Source: Psychroflexus halocasei
GTDB taxonomy: Bacteria > Bacteroidota > Bacteroidia > Flavobacteriales > Flavobacteriaceae
Length of the DNA: 64,000 bases
NCBI RefSeq assembly: GCF_900107595.1
Contig: NZ_FNQF01000005.1
Span: forward strand, 124,001-188,000
Direction of reading: 5' to 3'
Under the pieces are notes generated by a model. That model worked only from the letters and a program-made list of their open reading frames with translations. It ran no database searches and was not told the DNA's origin. A program made the position numbers and the translations under genes. How positions within the stretch are numbered: the stretch's first letter is position 1; every line of letters begins with the position of its first letter. Positions 56,090 through 64,000 of the stretch are shown in pieces.

Positions 56090-56752
56090 TTACTTAAGGA
56101 TTTCTTTGTATAAAAATTTACCCAAATCGAAAACGCGTTCTAAAGCGGAATTATCTAAAATGTCAAAAATTGTATTGACTGATTTTTCAATGGCGACATC
56201 TGTTTTTTCAAATGAAGCCGAGTCATCTTCTTTCCAGAATTTTAATAAGAATAAAAATTGTAGCCAAGTGCCTTCAGCATAAATCTTTTTGTTTCTCTGA
56301 AGGAATTTAATATTTTGTTCGTCGTTTTCATCTTCAACCAAGTCGCTAGCAAAATTTAAAATATGCTTTCTTAAATCTTTAAGTTGTTTTAAATTTTTTA
56401 ATTCTTGATCATTTTCATTTAAAACATATAAAACATAACTTCGGTTGGCAGTCAAAATTTCAAAAAGCGTATAAAAGAAAGTCAGTAATTTATCTCTGTT
56501 ACTTGCTTCTTGCAATTCTGCACTTCCTTTAATGAGTTCTGCGGCATTGTTATAAAATTGAACCCAAATGTCTTTCTGCAAGGCTTCTAAACTTCCATAA
56601 AAACTATAGAATTGTTCTTCAGAAATTTTATTTTCTTTCGCAAATTTATAAACAGATTTTGGATATTTTTCGTTTTCTAAAACGCTGTCCATATACATGC
56701 TGACAATACCAGCTTGCGTAATTTTTTTCTGTGATTTTACTTGTTTTGCCAT
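56090..56752 (-). CDS. TetR-family transcriptional regulator
   Basis: A 220-residue protein with an N-terminal three-helix DNA-binding region (ITQAGIVSMYMDSVLEN, EEQFYSFYGSLEAL) of TetR type and an all-helical ligand domain. The HTH is poorly matched to the consensus, so a degenerate TetR-like fold is possible. It directly precedes the ABC1 kinase gene, with which it is cotranscribed, and may control that operon. Confidence 0.78.
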   Translation of the reverse strand: MAKQVKSQKKITQAGIVSMYMDSVLENEKYPKSVYKFAKENKISEEQFYSFYGSLEALQKDIWVQFYNNAAELIKGSAELQEASNRDKLLTFFYTLFEILTANRSYVLYVLNENDQELKNLKQLKDLRKHILNFASDLVEDENDEQNIKFLQRNKKIYAEGTWLQFLFLLKFWKEDDSASFEKTDVAIEKSVNTIFDILDNSALERVFDLGKFLYKEILK

Positions 56753-56909
56753 GAGATGTGTTTTGTTACAAAGATAAGATTGTTTAATCTTTCAAGTCAA
56801 TAATTAAACAAAACTTTCTGTTAAATTATATCTTGCATTATCTGTCAAGATGTCAGAAAGTTAAGATTGGTATTTAGTTTGACTTACACGTATTCAAAAT
56901 ATTAAAATT

Positions 56910-58808
56910 ATGGCAAAAGGAAATATCAATGTTTCTGTCGAAAATATCTTCCCTTTAATTAAGAAATTTTTGTACAGTGATCACGAAATCTTTTTAAGAG
57001 AATTGATTTCGAATGCAACAGATGCAACTTTAAAGTTAGAACATCTCGTTAGAATTGGAGAGGCTAAAATTGAAACTGGTCAACCTAAAATTGAAGTCAA
57101 AATCAATAAAGAAGACAATACACTTCATATTATTGATGAAGGTGTTGGGATGACGCAAGATGAAGTTAAAAAATACATCAACGAAGTTGCTTTTTCTGGC
57201 GCAGAAGAATTTTTAGAAAAGTATAAAGATTCTGATGCTAAAGAAACTGGCATTATCGGTCATTTTGGTCTAGGTTTTTACTCAGCCTTTATGGTGGCAA
57301 ATAAGGTTGAAATCTTTACAAAATCTTGGAAAGATGAACCTGCTGCGCATTGGACATGTGAAGGAACTACTGAGTTTTCTCTTGAAGAATCTGACAGAAC
57401 GACACGCGGAACAGAAATCGTTTTACATATCAATGACGATGAAAAAGAGTTTTTAGAAGATGCGCGCATTGATGAGCTGTTGGTGAAGTATAACAAATTT
57501 ATGCCTGTCCCAATTAAATTTGGAACTAAGGAAAAAGAATTACCACTTCCTGATGATGCAAAAGAAGATGAAGAGCCTAAAAAGGTTACAGTTGATAAGA
57601 TTATCAATAACCCAGATCCGGCTTGGACAAAACAACCAACTGAATTAGAGGAAAAGGATTATAACGAGTTTTATAGAGAGCTTTATCCAACTCAGTTTGA
57701 AGAGCCGCTTTTTCATATTCATTTAAATGTTGATTATCCATTTAACTTGACAGGAATTTTATATTTCCCAAAACTGTCAAATGATATGGCAATGCAAAAA
57801 GATAAAATTCAGCTTTACCAAAATCAAGTTTTCGTAACAGATAATGTTGAGGGTATTGTGCCTGAATTTTTAACGATGCTAAAAGGTGTGATTGATTCGC
57901 CTGATATCCCTCTGAATGTATCGCGTTCATACTTACAAGCGGATGGTGCTGTTAAAAAGATTTCAAGTTATATCACAAGGAAAGTTGCTGATAAATTAAA
58001 GTCATTATTTAATAATAATCGTGAAGATTTTGAGATAAAATGGAACGATATTAAAGTTGTGATCGAATACGGAATGTTAACTGAAGATAAGTTTTTTGAC
58101 AAAGCTCAAAAATTTAATCTCTTCCCAACCGTTGATGACACTTACTTGACTTATGAAGAACTTGAAGGGAAAATCAAGGCGAACCAAACTGATAAGGATG
58201 ATAAGCTAGTTGTGTTATACGCTTCCAATAAAGAAGCGCAACACGGTGCAATTAAATCAGCTAAGGATAAAGGCTACGAAGTCTTACTGCTTGATTCTCC
58301 AATTGTTTCTCATTTAATTCAGAAAATTGAAACAGAAAAAGAAAATAAAGTTTCATTTGTGAGAGTTGATAGTGATCACATTGATAACTTAATTAAAAAG
58401 GACGAAGAGCAAGCTTCAAAATTAAATGATGAAGAAAAAGAGAAGTTAAAAGAAAGCTTTGAAACTGTTGTGCCAAAAGAAAAGTACACAGTTCAGGTTG
58501 AAGCATTAGCTTCAGATTCTGCACCAGTGATGATTACGCAGCCTGAATTTATGCGTCGAATGAAAGAAATGCAGCAAAGCGGCGGTGGCGGCATGTTTGG
58601 TATGGGTAATATGCCAGAGATGTACAACTTAGTTGTGAATGCAAATCACCCATTGGCTAGCCAAATTTTATCAGCAGATAAGAAAGAAGATTCAGAAGGA
58701 ATGATCAAGCAAAGTTTAGATTTAGCACTTCTTTCACAGGGGATGTTGAAGGGTGAAGCCTTGACAAATTTTGTTAATGCTAATTTTGATAAATTGCAGA
58801 ATTCATAA
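56910..58808 (+). CDS. htpG: Chaperone HtpG (Hsp90)
   Basis: HtpG is the bacterial Hsp90 chaperone. The 632-residue protein has the GHKL ATP-binding domain (LIRELISNATDATLKLEHL, DEGVGMTQDE, GIIGHFGLGFYSAFMV), the middle domain with LYFPK and SPDIPLNVSRSYLQ, and a C-terminal dimer domain with EFMRRMKEMQQSGGGG. The last 60 residues include a Gly/Met-rich stretch. It is followed by a terminator. Identification is secure. Confidence 0.97.
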   Translation: MAKGNINVSVENIFPLIKKFLYSDHEIFLRELISNATDATLKLEHLVRIGEAKIETGQPKIEVKINKEDNTLHIIDEGVGMTQDEVKKYINEVAFSGAEEFLEKYKDSDAKETGIIGHFGLGFYSAFMVANKVEIFTKSWKDEPAAHWTCEGTTEFSLEESDRTTRGTEIVLHINDDEKEFLEDARIDELLVKYNKFMPVPIKFGTKEKELPLPDDAKEDEEPKKVTVDKIINNPDPAWTKQPTELEEKDYNEFYRELYPTQFEEPLFHIHLNVDYPFNLTGILYFPKLSNDMAMQKDKIQLYQNQVFVTDNVEGIVPEFLTMLKGVIDSPDIPLNVSRSYLQADGAVKKISSYITRKVADKLKSLFNNNREDFEIKWNDIKVVIEYGMLTEDKFFDKAQKFNLFPTVDDTYLTYEELEGKIKANQTDKDDKLVVLYASNKEAQHGAIKSAKDKGYEVLLLDSPIVSHLIQKIETEKENKVSFVRVDSDHIDNLIKKDEEQASKLNDEEKEKLKESFETVVPKEKYTVQVEALASDSAPVMITQPEFMRRMKEMQQSGGGGMFGMGNMPEMYNLVVNANHPLASQILSADKKEDSEGMIKQSLDLALLSQGMLKGEALTNFVNANFDKLQNS

Positions 58809-58831
58809 TTTATTTATCTCTAAATTATACG

Positions 58832-58867
58832 AAAAACCATCAATTCTTAAAGATTGATGGTTTTTTT
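58832..58867 (+). terminator. Intrinsic terminator of htpG
   Basis: AAAAACCATCAAT and ATTGATGGTTTTT form a 13-bp stem around an 8-nt loop, with T continuing after it. Confidence 0.88.
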
Positions 58868-58932
58868 ATGTGTCAATCTTTTTGAAAATTGCATTTTTGA
58901 GATGTCAATATTAATTTTTGAAAATACAGTTT

Positions 58933-59577
58933 ATGAAAATGACGCTGCGTTTAAGTTTTCTAATGTTTTTTTTTATTTTGATGTCTTGTCAAAATAAAAC
59001 TGAAGAAGATAAAAAAGAGAAGAGTACAACTCCGGAGAAACAAGAAGTCAGAAAGCTAACTGAAAATGATCAGTTACTCCAAAACCTCATGTACGCGCAT
59101 CAAACTGAGAAATTTCAACAGAAAGATCGAGTTGAGTTTATGTTGCGCCTTAAAAAGGAAGATAATGAAACCATTAAAACAATTGTTAAGTCCAACACTT
59201 TTGAAGTTAAGTTTCCGAATGATTCTATTAAAAAAGAAGATAAACTTTTCGCTAGACTTTTTACATTACCTCACAACTTGAATTATGATGATGACGAAAT
59301 AGAATTGATAGAACAAAAAGAAATTGATGGTGTTGATCAAGATGTTTTTAAGATTGTCAAACAAAGTGATAAAACACTTGATTTAGTAAGAATTCAAACG
59401 CAATCAAAGACGCATTTAATTAAGTCGATCACCCTAAAAGATGATGGGCAGTTAAAGAAATTCATCTATCGAAAATACATCAGCGTCAGCGGTATCACCA
59501 TTCCAATCCAAATTGATTACTATCAAGAAGAAGAATTAATTCAGCAATTATCAATACAAAGAATTAGTTTTAAATAA
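58933..59577 (+). CDS. Predicted lipoprotein, unknown function
   Basis: A 214-residue protein, not recognised. The ATG at 58933 gives MKMTLRLSFLMFFFILMSC, a lipoprotein signal with lipidated Cys19, followed by a highly charged tether (KTEEDKKEKS). The remainder is rich in beta-strand and ends IPIQIDYYQEEELIQQLSIQRISF, like outer-membrane lipoproteins with a LolA-like sandwich, which is only a guess. A TTG at 58918 is a worse start. Confidence 0.75.
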   Translation: MKMTLRLSFLMFFFILMSCQNKTEEDKKEKSTTPEKQEVRKLTENDQLLQNLMYAHQTEKFQQKDRVEFMLRLKKEDNETIKTIVKSNTFEVKFPNDSIKKEDKLFARLFTLPHNLNYDDDEIELIEQKEIDGVDQDVFKIVKQSDKTLDLVRIQTQSKTHLIKSITLKDDGQLKKFIYRKYISVSGITIPIQIDYYQEEELIQQLSIQRISFK

Positions 59578-59707
59578 AATATTTTGATGGGAGTTGTTTA
59601 AAAGATTTAAATATTAATTTTCAATGAATTATTTTTATTGACCATTTATATTTTTTTGTTTTTAATGAACTTTTATAAGTTTATTAATTAAAGCATATAT
59701 TTAATCC

Positions 59708-60904
59708 ATGAACACTTTCAACGACATAAAAGAATTAGTTTCCACTTTGAAAAGAGAGGAAAAACTAATTGCTGAAATGTTTAGTAAACGAAAATCTATC
59801 GACTATAAATACAGTGATGCCATAGAATTGGTGGATAGCGATGAAGGTCGATTGGATTTTTTAAAAGACAGAGGGGTCATTCGAGAAAATGGAAATTATT
59901 TAGAATTAGACGATTATTTTCTGGAGTTTTTTGAACAGATTTTAGATGTTAATGAAGAAATTAACCTTTCTTACATTGATGAAAATATCAAAAACATAAA
60001 AGAAAATATTGATTATTTTCTCAATGAAAACAATGAAAATAGAAGATACTCCTATCTCAAGTTTATAAAAAAAACCCTTCGGAAAATCGGAATAATTACT
60101 TTTAAAAGTGTGATAGATATTCGACGAAATGTAGAAAACACATTCAAGAATGAAGCGAATTATAAAAACAAACAGCTCAAACTTCAAAATCTAGATGAAA
60201 AAAGAACGCTTGTCAAACGATTGATTGAACAAACTTTACACTTAGTGACTGCTGAGGAACACACTTTTTTCAATAGGGCTTTGGATGAAGAGCTAAATCG
60301 AATTATTGTTGATTTAAAATTTCAGCTCAGAGAATGTTCGCACAACATCATTGAAATTGAAAAACAAATTATTGATTATCTCAATCAAATTAAACATCAA
60401 GGTGAATTTTTAGAAAAACTACGCAAATTAAAATACCTCAAAGACCATTTTACAATTGAAGCAGAAACCGATATAAAACAATTGTTGACACAACAGAATC
60501 AAGTGCTTTTCGAAAAGAGAATCAGTGAACCTTTAAATCTTTCTCTTGATTTTATTAGAAATGATGAAAAAGCTTTTGAATCGATTAAAAAAATGGCTAA
60601 AAAACAAAAGGACAGAAAATTATTTCAACCTGAAATTGCCGATCGCATTTCCGATGATTTTTTAGAAAATAAAACAGAGGAAGAAATAATGATTAACTTG
60701 GAGGAAATTCGCAATCAATTTTCTGCTACCAGTGATCATTTATTCAATTTCATAATGAATTATGACTTTCGAAAACCTGTTGATTTTAGTGAAAGGGTTA
60801 CTCTTTTTTGTCAGGTTTCTTCTCAATACGAAAAAGACTTAAAAGTGGAAGATCATTTTCAAACACATAACGGAGTCGAATTCGCATTAGTTTATCCAAA
60901 ATAA
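59708..60904 (+). CDS. JetA/MksF-like subunit of an SMC defence system
   Basis: A 398-residue, mostly helical protein that starts the operon of a Wadjet/MksFEB type SMC system. The N-terminus looks like a winged-helix (YKYSDAIELVDSDEGRLDFLKDRGVIRENG), and the middle and C-terminus are long helices, as in kleisin-like JetA/MksF. In Wadjet the JetA kleisin bridges the SMC heads and recruits the nuclease. The assignment rests on gene order and size and not on a clear domain match. The next gene begins 5 nt after its stop. Confidence 0.6.
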   Translation: MNTFNDIKELVSTLKREEKLIAEMFSKRKSIDYKYSDAIELVDSDEGRLDFLKDRGVIRENGNYLELDDYFLEFFEQILDVNEEINLSYIDENIKNIKENIDYFLNENNENRRYSYLKFIKKTLRKIGIITFKSVIDIRRNVENTFKNEANYKNKQLKLQNLDEKRTLVKRLIEQTLHLVTAEEHTFFNRALDEELNRIIVDLKFQLRECSHNIIEIEKQIIDYLNQIKHQGEFLEKLRKLKYLKDHFTIEAETDIKQLLTQQNQVLFEKRISEPLNLSLDFIRNDEKAFESIKKMAKKQKDRKLFQPEIADRISDDFLENKTEEEIMINLEEIRNQFSATSDHLFNFIMNYDFRKPVDFSERVTLFCQVSSQYEKDLKVEDHFQTHNGVEFALVYPK

Positions 60905-60909
60905 GGCTT

Positions 60910-61482
60910 ATGATTACAAAATACACTTCAGAAATATTTGATGTCTTGCGAAAAGGACAATTTATTTGTTCCAATAGTCCAGACTTACATATTCAAACGC
61001 TTTACAAGATATTAGAAGAAGAAAATACCTTTAATGAACTGCACGAGTATTTCTATCAAATCAATTACATTTTAGAACATGGAAATGAGTATTTTTATTT
61101 TAGCCGTGAAGAGAAAAATGTTGATTTAGACCGAAAAATAGAAAAGACTTTTGCATGGATAGATTTGCTCGATTTCTTCAAAACTTTTGACTCTTCTTTT
61201 GATGTCGGATATCGGTTTTCACCAGCGGATGTTGTTAATCAACTCAAAAATAATGCTGACTTAACATCAAAACTAGAGGGGCTAAAAAAAATAACAGGAA
61301 GTAAAATAAGTCACGCCGATAAAATCAAGAGAATCATTGAAAAACTAGAGAAGGAAAACTTTATCACTTTGGAAGATGAGATTTCGGAAACCTATAAGGT
61401 TTTAACTTCCTTCCATTACCTCAAAGATATGGTTACAGCTATTAACATTCCCGAAGACGTAGAAAATGAGATACCTGAATAA
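60910..61482 (+). CDS. JetB/MksE-like subunit (DUF4194-like)
   Basis: A 190-residue, helical, winged-helix-like protein (YTSEIFDVLRKGQFICSNSPDLHIQTLYKILEEE) of the size of JetB/MksE, the KITE-type partner of the kleisin. The 3' end overlaps the start of the SMC-like gene by 17 bp, so translation is probably coupled. Function follows from position; the domain match is inferred. Confidence 0.6.
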   Translation: MITKYTSEIFDVLRKGQFICSNSPDLHIQTLYKILEEENTFNELHEYFYQINYILEHGNEYFYFSREEKNVDLDRKIEKTFAWIDLLDFFKTFDSSFDVGYRFSPADVVNQLKNNADLTSKLEGLKKITGSKISHADKIKRIIEKLEKENFITLEDEISETYKVLTSFHYLKDMVTAINIPEDVENEIPE

Positions 61483-64000
61483 GATCGTTTTTATCAATAG
61501 TGCCACGGTAAAATATGCCGAAATCGAATTGGACGGAAATGTGCATTTAATCGGTACGCAAGGTGTTGGAAAAAGTACATTATTGCGTGCCATTTTGTTC
61601 TTTTATAATGCCAACAAATCTAAACTCGGCATTCCGAGAGAAAAGAAAGGATTTGATGATTATTATTTTCAATACCAAAACTCTTATATCATTTATGAAA
61701 TTATAAAAGACGGCATTCCTTTTTGTGTTTTGGCCTATAAAGTCAATGGAAAAGTAGCGTTTAGATTTTTTAATTCTGGCTATAAAAGAGAGTTGTTTAT
61801 CGATCAAAACAATAGAGCTTTTGAAAGTTGGGATAAAATTAGAAATGCTTTCGGCAAAGAAATTCACTACTCAAATATTGTGGCGAGTTATACTGATTTT
61901 CGTAAAATTATTTATGGAGATAACAAAGGATTAAAACCCGATTTTAGAAAATATGCCTTAATTGAGAGTAAACAATATCAGAATATTCCACTTACGATTC
62001 AAAATGTTTTGTTGAATTCTAATTTGGAAGCAAAATTCATTAAAGATACCATCATAAACTCTCTAAGCGAAGAAGAGTTTTCTATTGATTTAGAGAATTA
62101 TGCTAAAGGACATTTACAAGGTTTTGAAAGTCAGATTAATGATATCCAAATATGGTTTAAGAAAAATAGAAAGGGAGAAGTTACCGTCCGAAAACAAGCA
62201 GATAAAGTCATTGACCAATACCGAATATTTAATCATCTCCAAAGAGAAAAAAGTGAACTGGCCAATGATTTAAGTTTACGAATGCAGTTTATAGATCGTG
62301 AAAAACCATTATTTCTGTCTGAACTCACTAAAGAAAAGAATGCGCTGGCTGAATGGTTTAAAAAACAAGAAAATCTTAAAAAGACCCAACAAAATAGAGA
62401 ACAAAGAATTGTTTCTGAAATAACATACCTCAAAAAAGAATTAGAAAAAGCCGCAGAAAAAGAAACGGACTATCAGCGTCAAAATATTACGAAAATCATT
62501 CAACGAGTAGCGAATAAAACAACTTTAGAAAAAGAGCTCAAAGCTCTAGAAGAAGAGCGGAATTTACTTAAATCTGCCTTTGGAGAAATCAATCAAAAGT
62601 ATGAGGCTTTAATTACACAAGCGGAAAACCAACACGAAAAATTTGTCAACAGCCAACAATCGGAAATCAATACACTCAAAGCAAATTTCGCAGAACGTAA
62701 AAGTGAAGTTTTTGAAACCTATCAAAAATTGATTGATCAAGTAAAAGAAGATCATCAATTGGAAAAAGATAAAGCGGAAAATGAAATCACTGCTTTAATT
62801 GACAAGGAACACGGATTAAAAAACAAAAAATCGGAATTAAAACATCAGACTTTTTTCAAAGAGGAAATTGAAGCCTCCAAAATAGAAAGGTTGGCGATTG
62901 AAGAAAAACTATCCACAGCAAAAAGTAAGATTCAAAATGCCAAGAATGAAACAGCAACCATTCGCAAAGAATGGGAATTGGAGGAAAAAGAAATTGAGCG
63001 CTCAACAGAAATTAAGATTTCAAAAACGGATAAGAACATTCAAAAAGTAGTTGAAGAAATTGAAAGTATTGAGCGGAAAATCAATCAGAGTAAAGCATCT
63101 TTTTACGGCTGGTTAAATGAAAACATCCCCAATTGGGCAGCATCCATTGGAAAGGTAATTGATGAAGAAAATGTGCTTTTTAATACTGAACTCCACCCGA
63201 AATTAGTCAATGATAACAGCACTTCTTTTTTTGGAGTAGAATTGAATTTGAACACCTTAGAAAATCGTGTAAAAACGGTGTCAGAATACAAGGAAGAAAT
63301 TAAATCTTTAACTATTCAAGCCGAAGATTTACGCAAAGCCTTGCATCAAATTAATAAAGGAAAGGAAGACGATTTGCGTAAACTCAAAATCAAATTCAGA
63401 AAAAAGTTAAATCAACAAAAAGAAATTGTTTCCGACAATGATTATCAAATAAATCAAGCCGAGCAGCAACTGAAAAAGAATGATGTAGAACGAGAGGAAT
63501 GGACTGAAAAATCAAAGTCCGAAAAGAAAAGGAATTTAGAAAAAATTGAAAATGATTTGAATGCTGTTGCTGACCAAAAGCAAAAAGCGAATACACAATT
63601 AGCAAATATTAAACAGAATATAAAACGCAAGATAACGCTTAAAGAAAATGAAAGGAATGCCGAAATATCAACTTTAGAAGAAAACACAACTACTAAAATT
63701 GAATCGATTAAATCTGTTATTTCTTCTAACGAAAAAGAAATAAAACAACGGATTTATGACCTGAAAAAAGATCAAAACCATGAATTAGCAGATAAAGGAG
63801 CCGATACAAAAAGAATTGCTGTCATTGAAAACAAGACTGATTCAATTGAAGAAAAACTTGCTTACATCAAACAACATGAAGCTTTGGTGATTGAATACAA
63901 TAAAGACAAACGTGAAGTTTTTGATAAAGTACCGGAATGGAAAACAAAGCGTTTGAGTTTAGAAAAACAAAAAGATGCAATAGTTCAGGAACATCAAGTT
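61466..64000 (+). CDS. JetC/MksB-like SMC ATPase, N-terminal 845 residues
   Basis: The gene starts at ATG 61466 and is open to the window edge. Walker A is GTQGVGKST (30-38) after a short beta strand. A head domain (about 1-190) follows, then long coiled coils rich in Glu/Lys (about 250-530), then a globular hinge-like patch (FYGWLNENIPNWAASIGKV... SFFGVELNL, about 545-590), and further coiled coil to the edge. The Walker B half lies outside. This layout is that of SMC-like JetC/MksB. A jetD-like nuclease gene is expected just downstream. Confidence 0.75.
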   Translation, partial: MRYLNKIVFINSATVKYAEIELDGNVHLIGTQGVGKSTLLRAILFFYNANKSKLGIPREKKGFDDYYFQYQNSYIIYEIIKDGIPFCVLAYKVNGKVAFRFFNSGYKRELFIDQNNRAFESWDKIRNAFGKEIHYSNIVASYTDFRKIIYGDNKGLKPDFRKYALIESKQYQNIPLTIQNVLLNSNLEAKFIKDTIINSLSEEEFSIDLENYAKGHLQGFESQINDIQIWFKKNRKGEVTVRKQADKVIDQYRIFNHLQREKSELANDLSLRMQFIDREKPLFLSELTKEKNALAEWFKKQENLKKTQQNREQRIVSEITYLKKELEKAAEKETDYQRQNITKIIQRVANKTTLEKELKALEEERNLLKSAFGEINQKYEALITQAENQHEKFVNSQQSEINTLKANFAERKSEVFETYQKLIDQVKEDHQLEKDKAENEITALIDKEHGLKNKKSELKHQTFFKEEIEASKIERLAIEEKLSTAKSKIQNAKNETATIRKEWELEEKEIERSTEIKISKTDKNIQKVVEEIESIERKINQSKASFYGWLNENIPNWAASIGKVIDEENVLFNTELHPKLVNDNSTSFFGVELNLNTLENRVKTVSEYKEEIKSLTIQAEDLRKALHQINKGKEDDLRKLKIKFRKKLNQQKEIVSDNDYQINQAEQQLKKNDVEREEWTEKSKSEKKRNLEKIENDLNAVADQKQKANTQLANIKQNIKRKITLKENERNAEISTLEENTTTKIESIKSVISSNEKEIKQRIYDLKKDQNHELADKGADTKRIAVIENKTDSIEEKLAYIKQHEALVIEYNKDKREVFDKVPEWKTKRLSLEKQKDAIVQEHQV

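Noticed and set aside
59578-59707. Possible att site or island boundary before the SMC operon
   Set aside because: The spacer is only AT-rich; no direct repeat, tRNA end or composition step is visible by eye.
62233-63687. Minus-strand frames within the SMC-like gene
   Set aside because: Antisense shadows of a coiled-coil reading frame; Ser/Phe-rich nonsense translations.

Overview
The window looks like a chromosomal segment of a low-GC marine-type member of the Flavobacteriaceae (Bacteroidetes). The signs are Bacteroidetes-style promoters (TAnnTTTG at -7, sometimes with TTG about 19 nt upstream), GLPGLI-family proteins, a type IX secretion plug-like protein, a Na+-pumping NQR complex, many SxxC lipoproteins and AT-rich spacers. 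No rRNA, CRISPR array, insertion sequence or prophage was seen.

Layout. 1-6317: end of ffh, folD, then a minus-strand group (DUF1232, AI-2E-type permease, VOC protein, alpha/beta hydrolase, lipoprotein pyrophosphatase, lipoprotein) and queE. 6417-17460: an accessory block, all on the plus strand, with nine GLPGLI-type genes (one broken by an in-frame TAG), three small secreted two-cysteine proteins and a TonB-receptor-like outer-membrane barrel. 17592-37165: housekeeping genes (guaA, a LysM lipoprotein-like protein, nitronate monooxygenase, mnmA, a four-domain fasciclin lipoprotein, yidC, pyrG, sucC, an aminotransferase, a desaturase, rsmG, P5C dehydrogenase, T9SS plug). 37306-43267: complete nqrABCDEF. 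43643-58808: WG-repeat protein, a YraN-like small protein, a methyltransferase, tRNA-Leu(GAG) and two identical tRNA-Lys(TTT), aroK, a phosphoribosyltransferase, an S4 protein, a Ca-binding-repeat lipoprotein, an E2 acyltransferase, GT2, recR, an SSS symporter, a CoA-binding protein, fabH, an ABC1 kinase, TetR and htpG. 59708-64000: the start of a three-or-more-gene SMC-like (Wadjet/MksFEB-type) defence operon that runs off the end.

The most unusual part is 9385-13073. Two copies of a roughly 340-bp element carry the same four RNA hairpins, with almost all differences in loops and linkers. Each copy leads into a nearly identical signal peptide joined to an unrelated two-cysteine mature peptide, and each peptide gene is followed directly by a GLPGLI-type gene. 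A third peptide/GLPGLI pair lies between them. This suggests a duplicating cassette of structured leader, variable secreted miniprotein and GLPGLI partner, next to an outer-membrane barrel. Its function is not known from the sequence.

Many minus-strand and plus-strand units are closed by strong intrinsic terminators, which are listed. All assignments are by eye from motifs and family memory; no database search was run.
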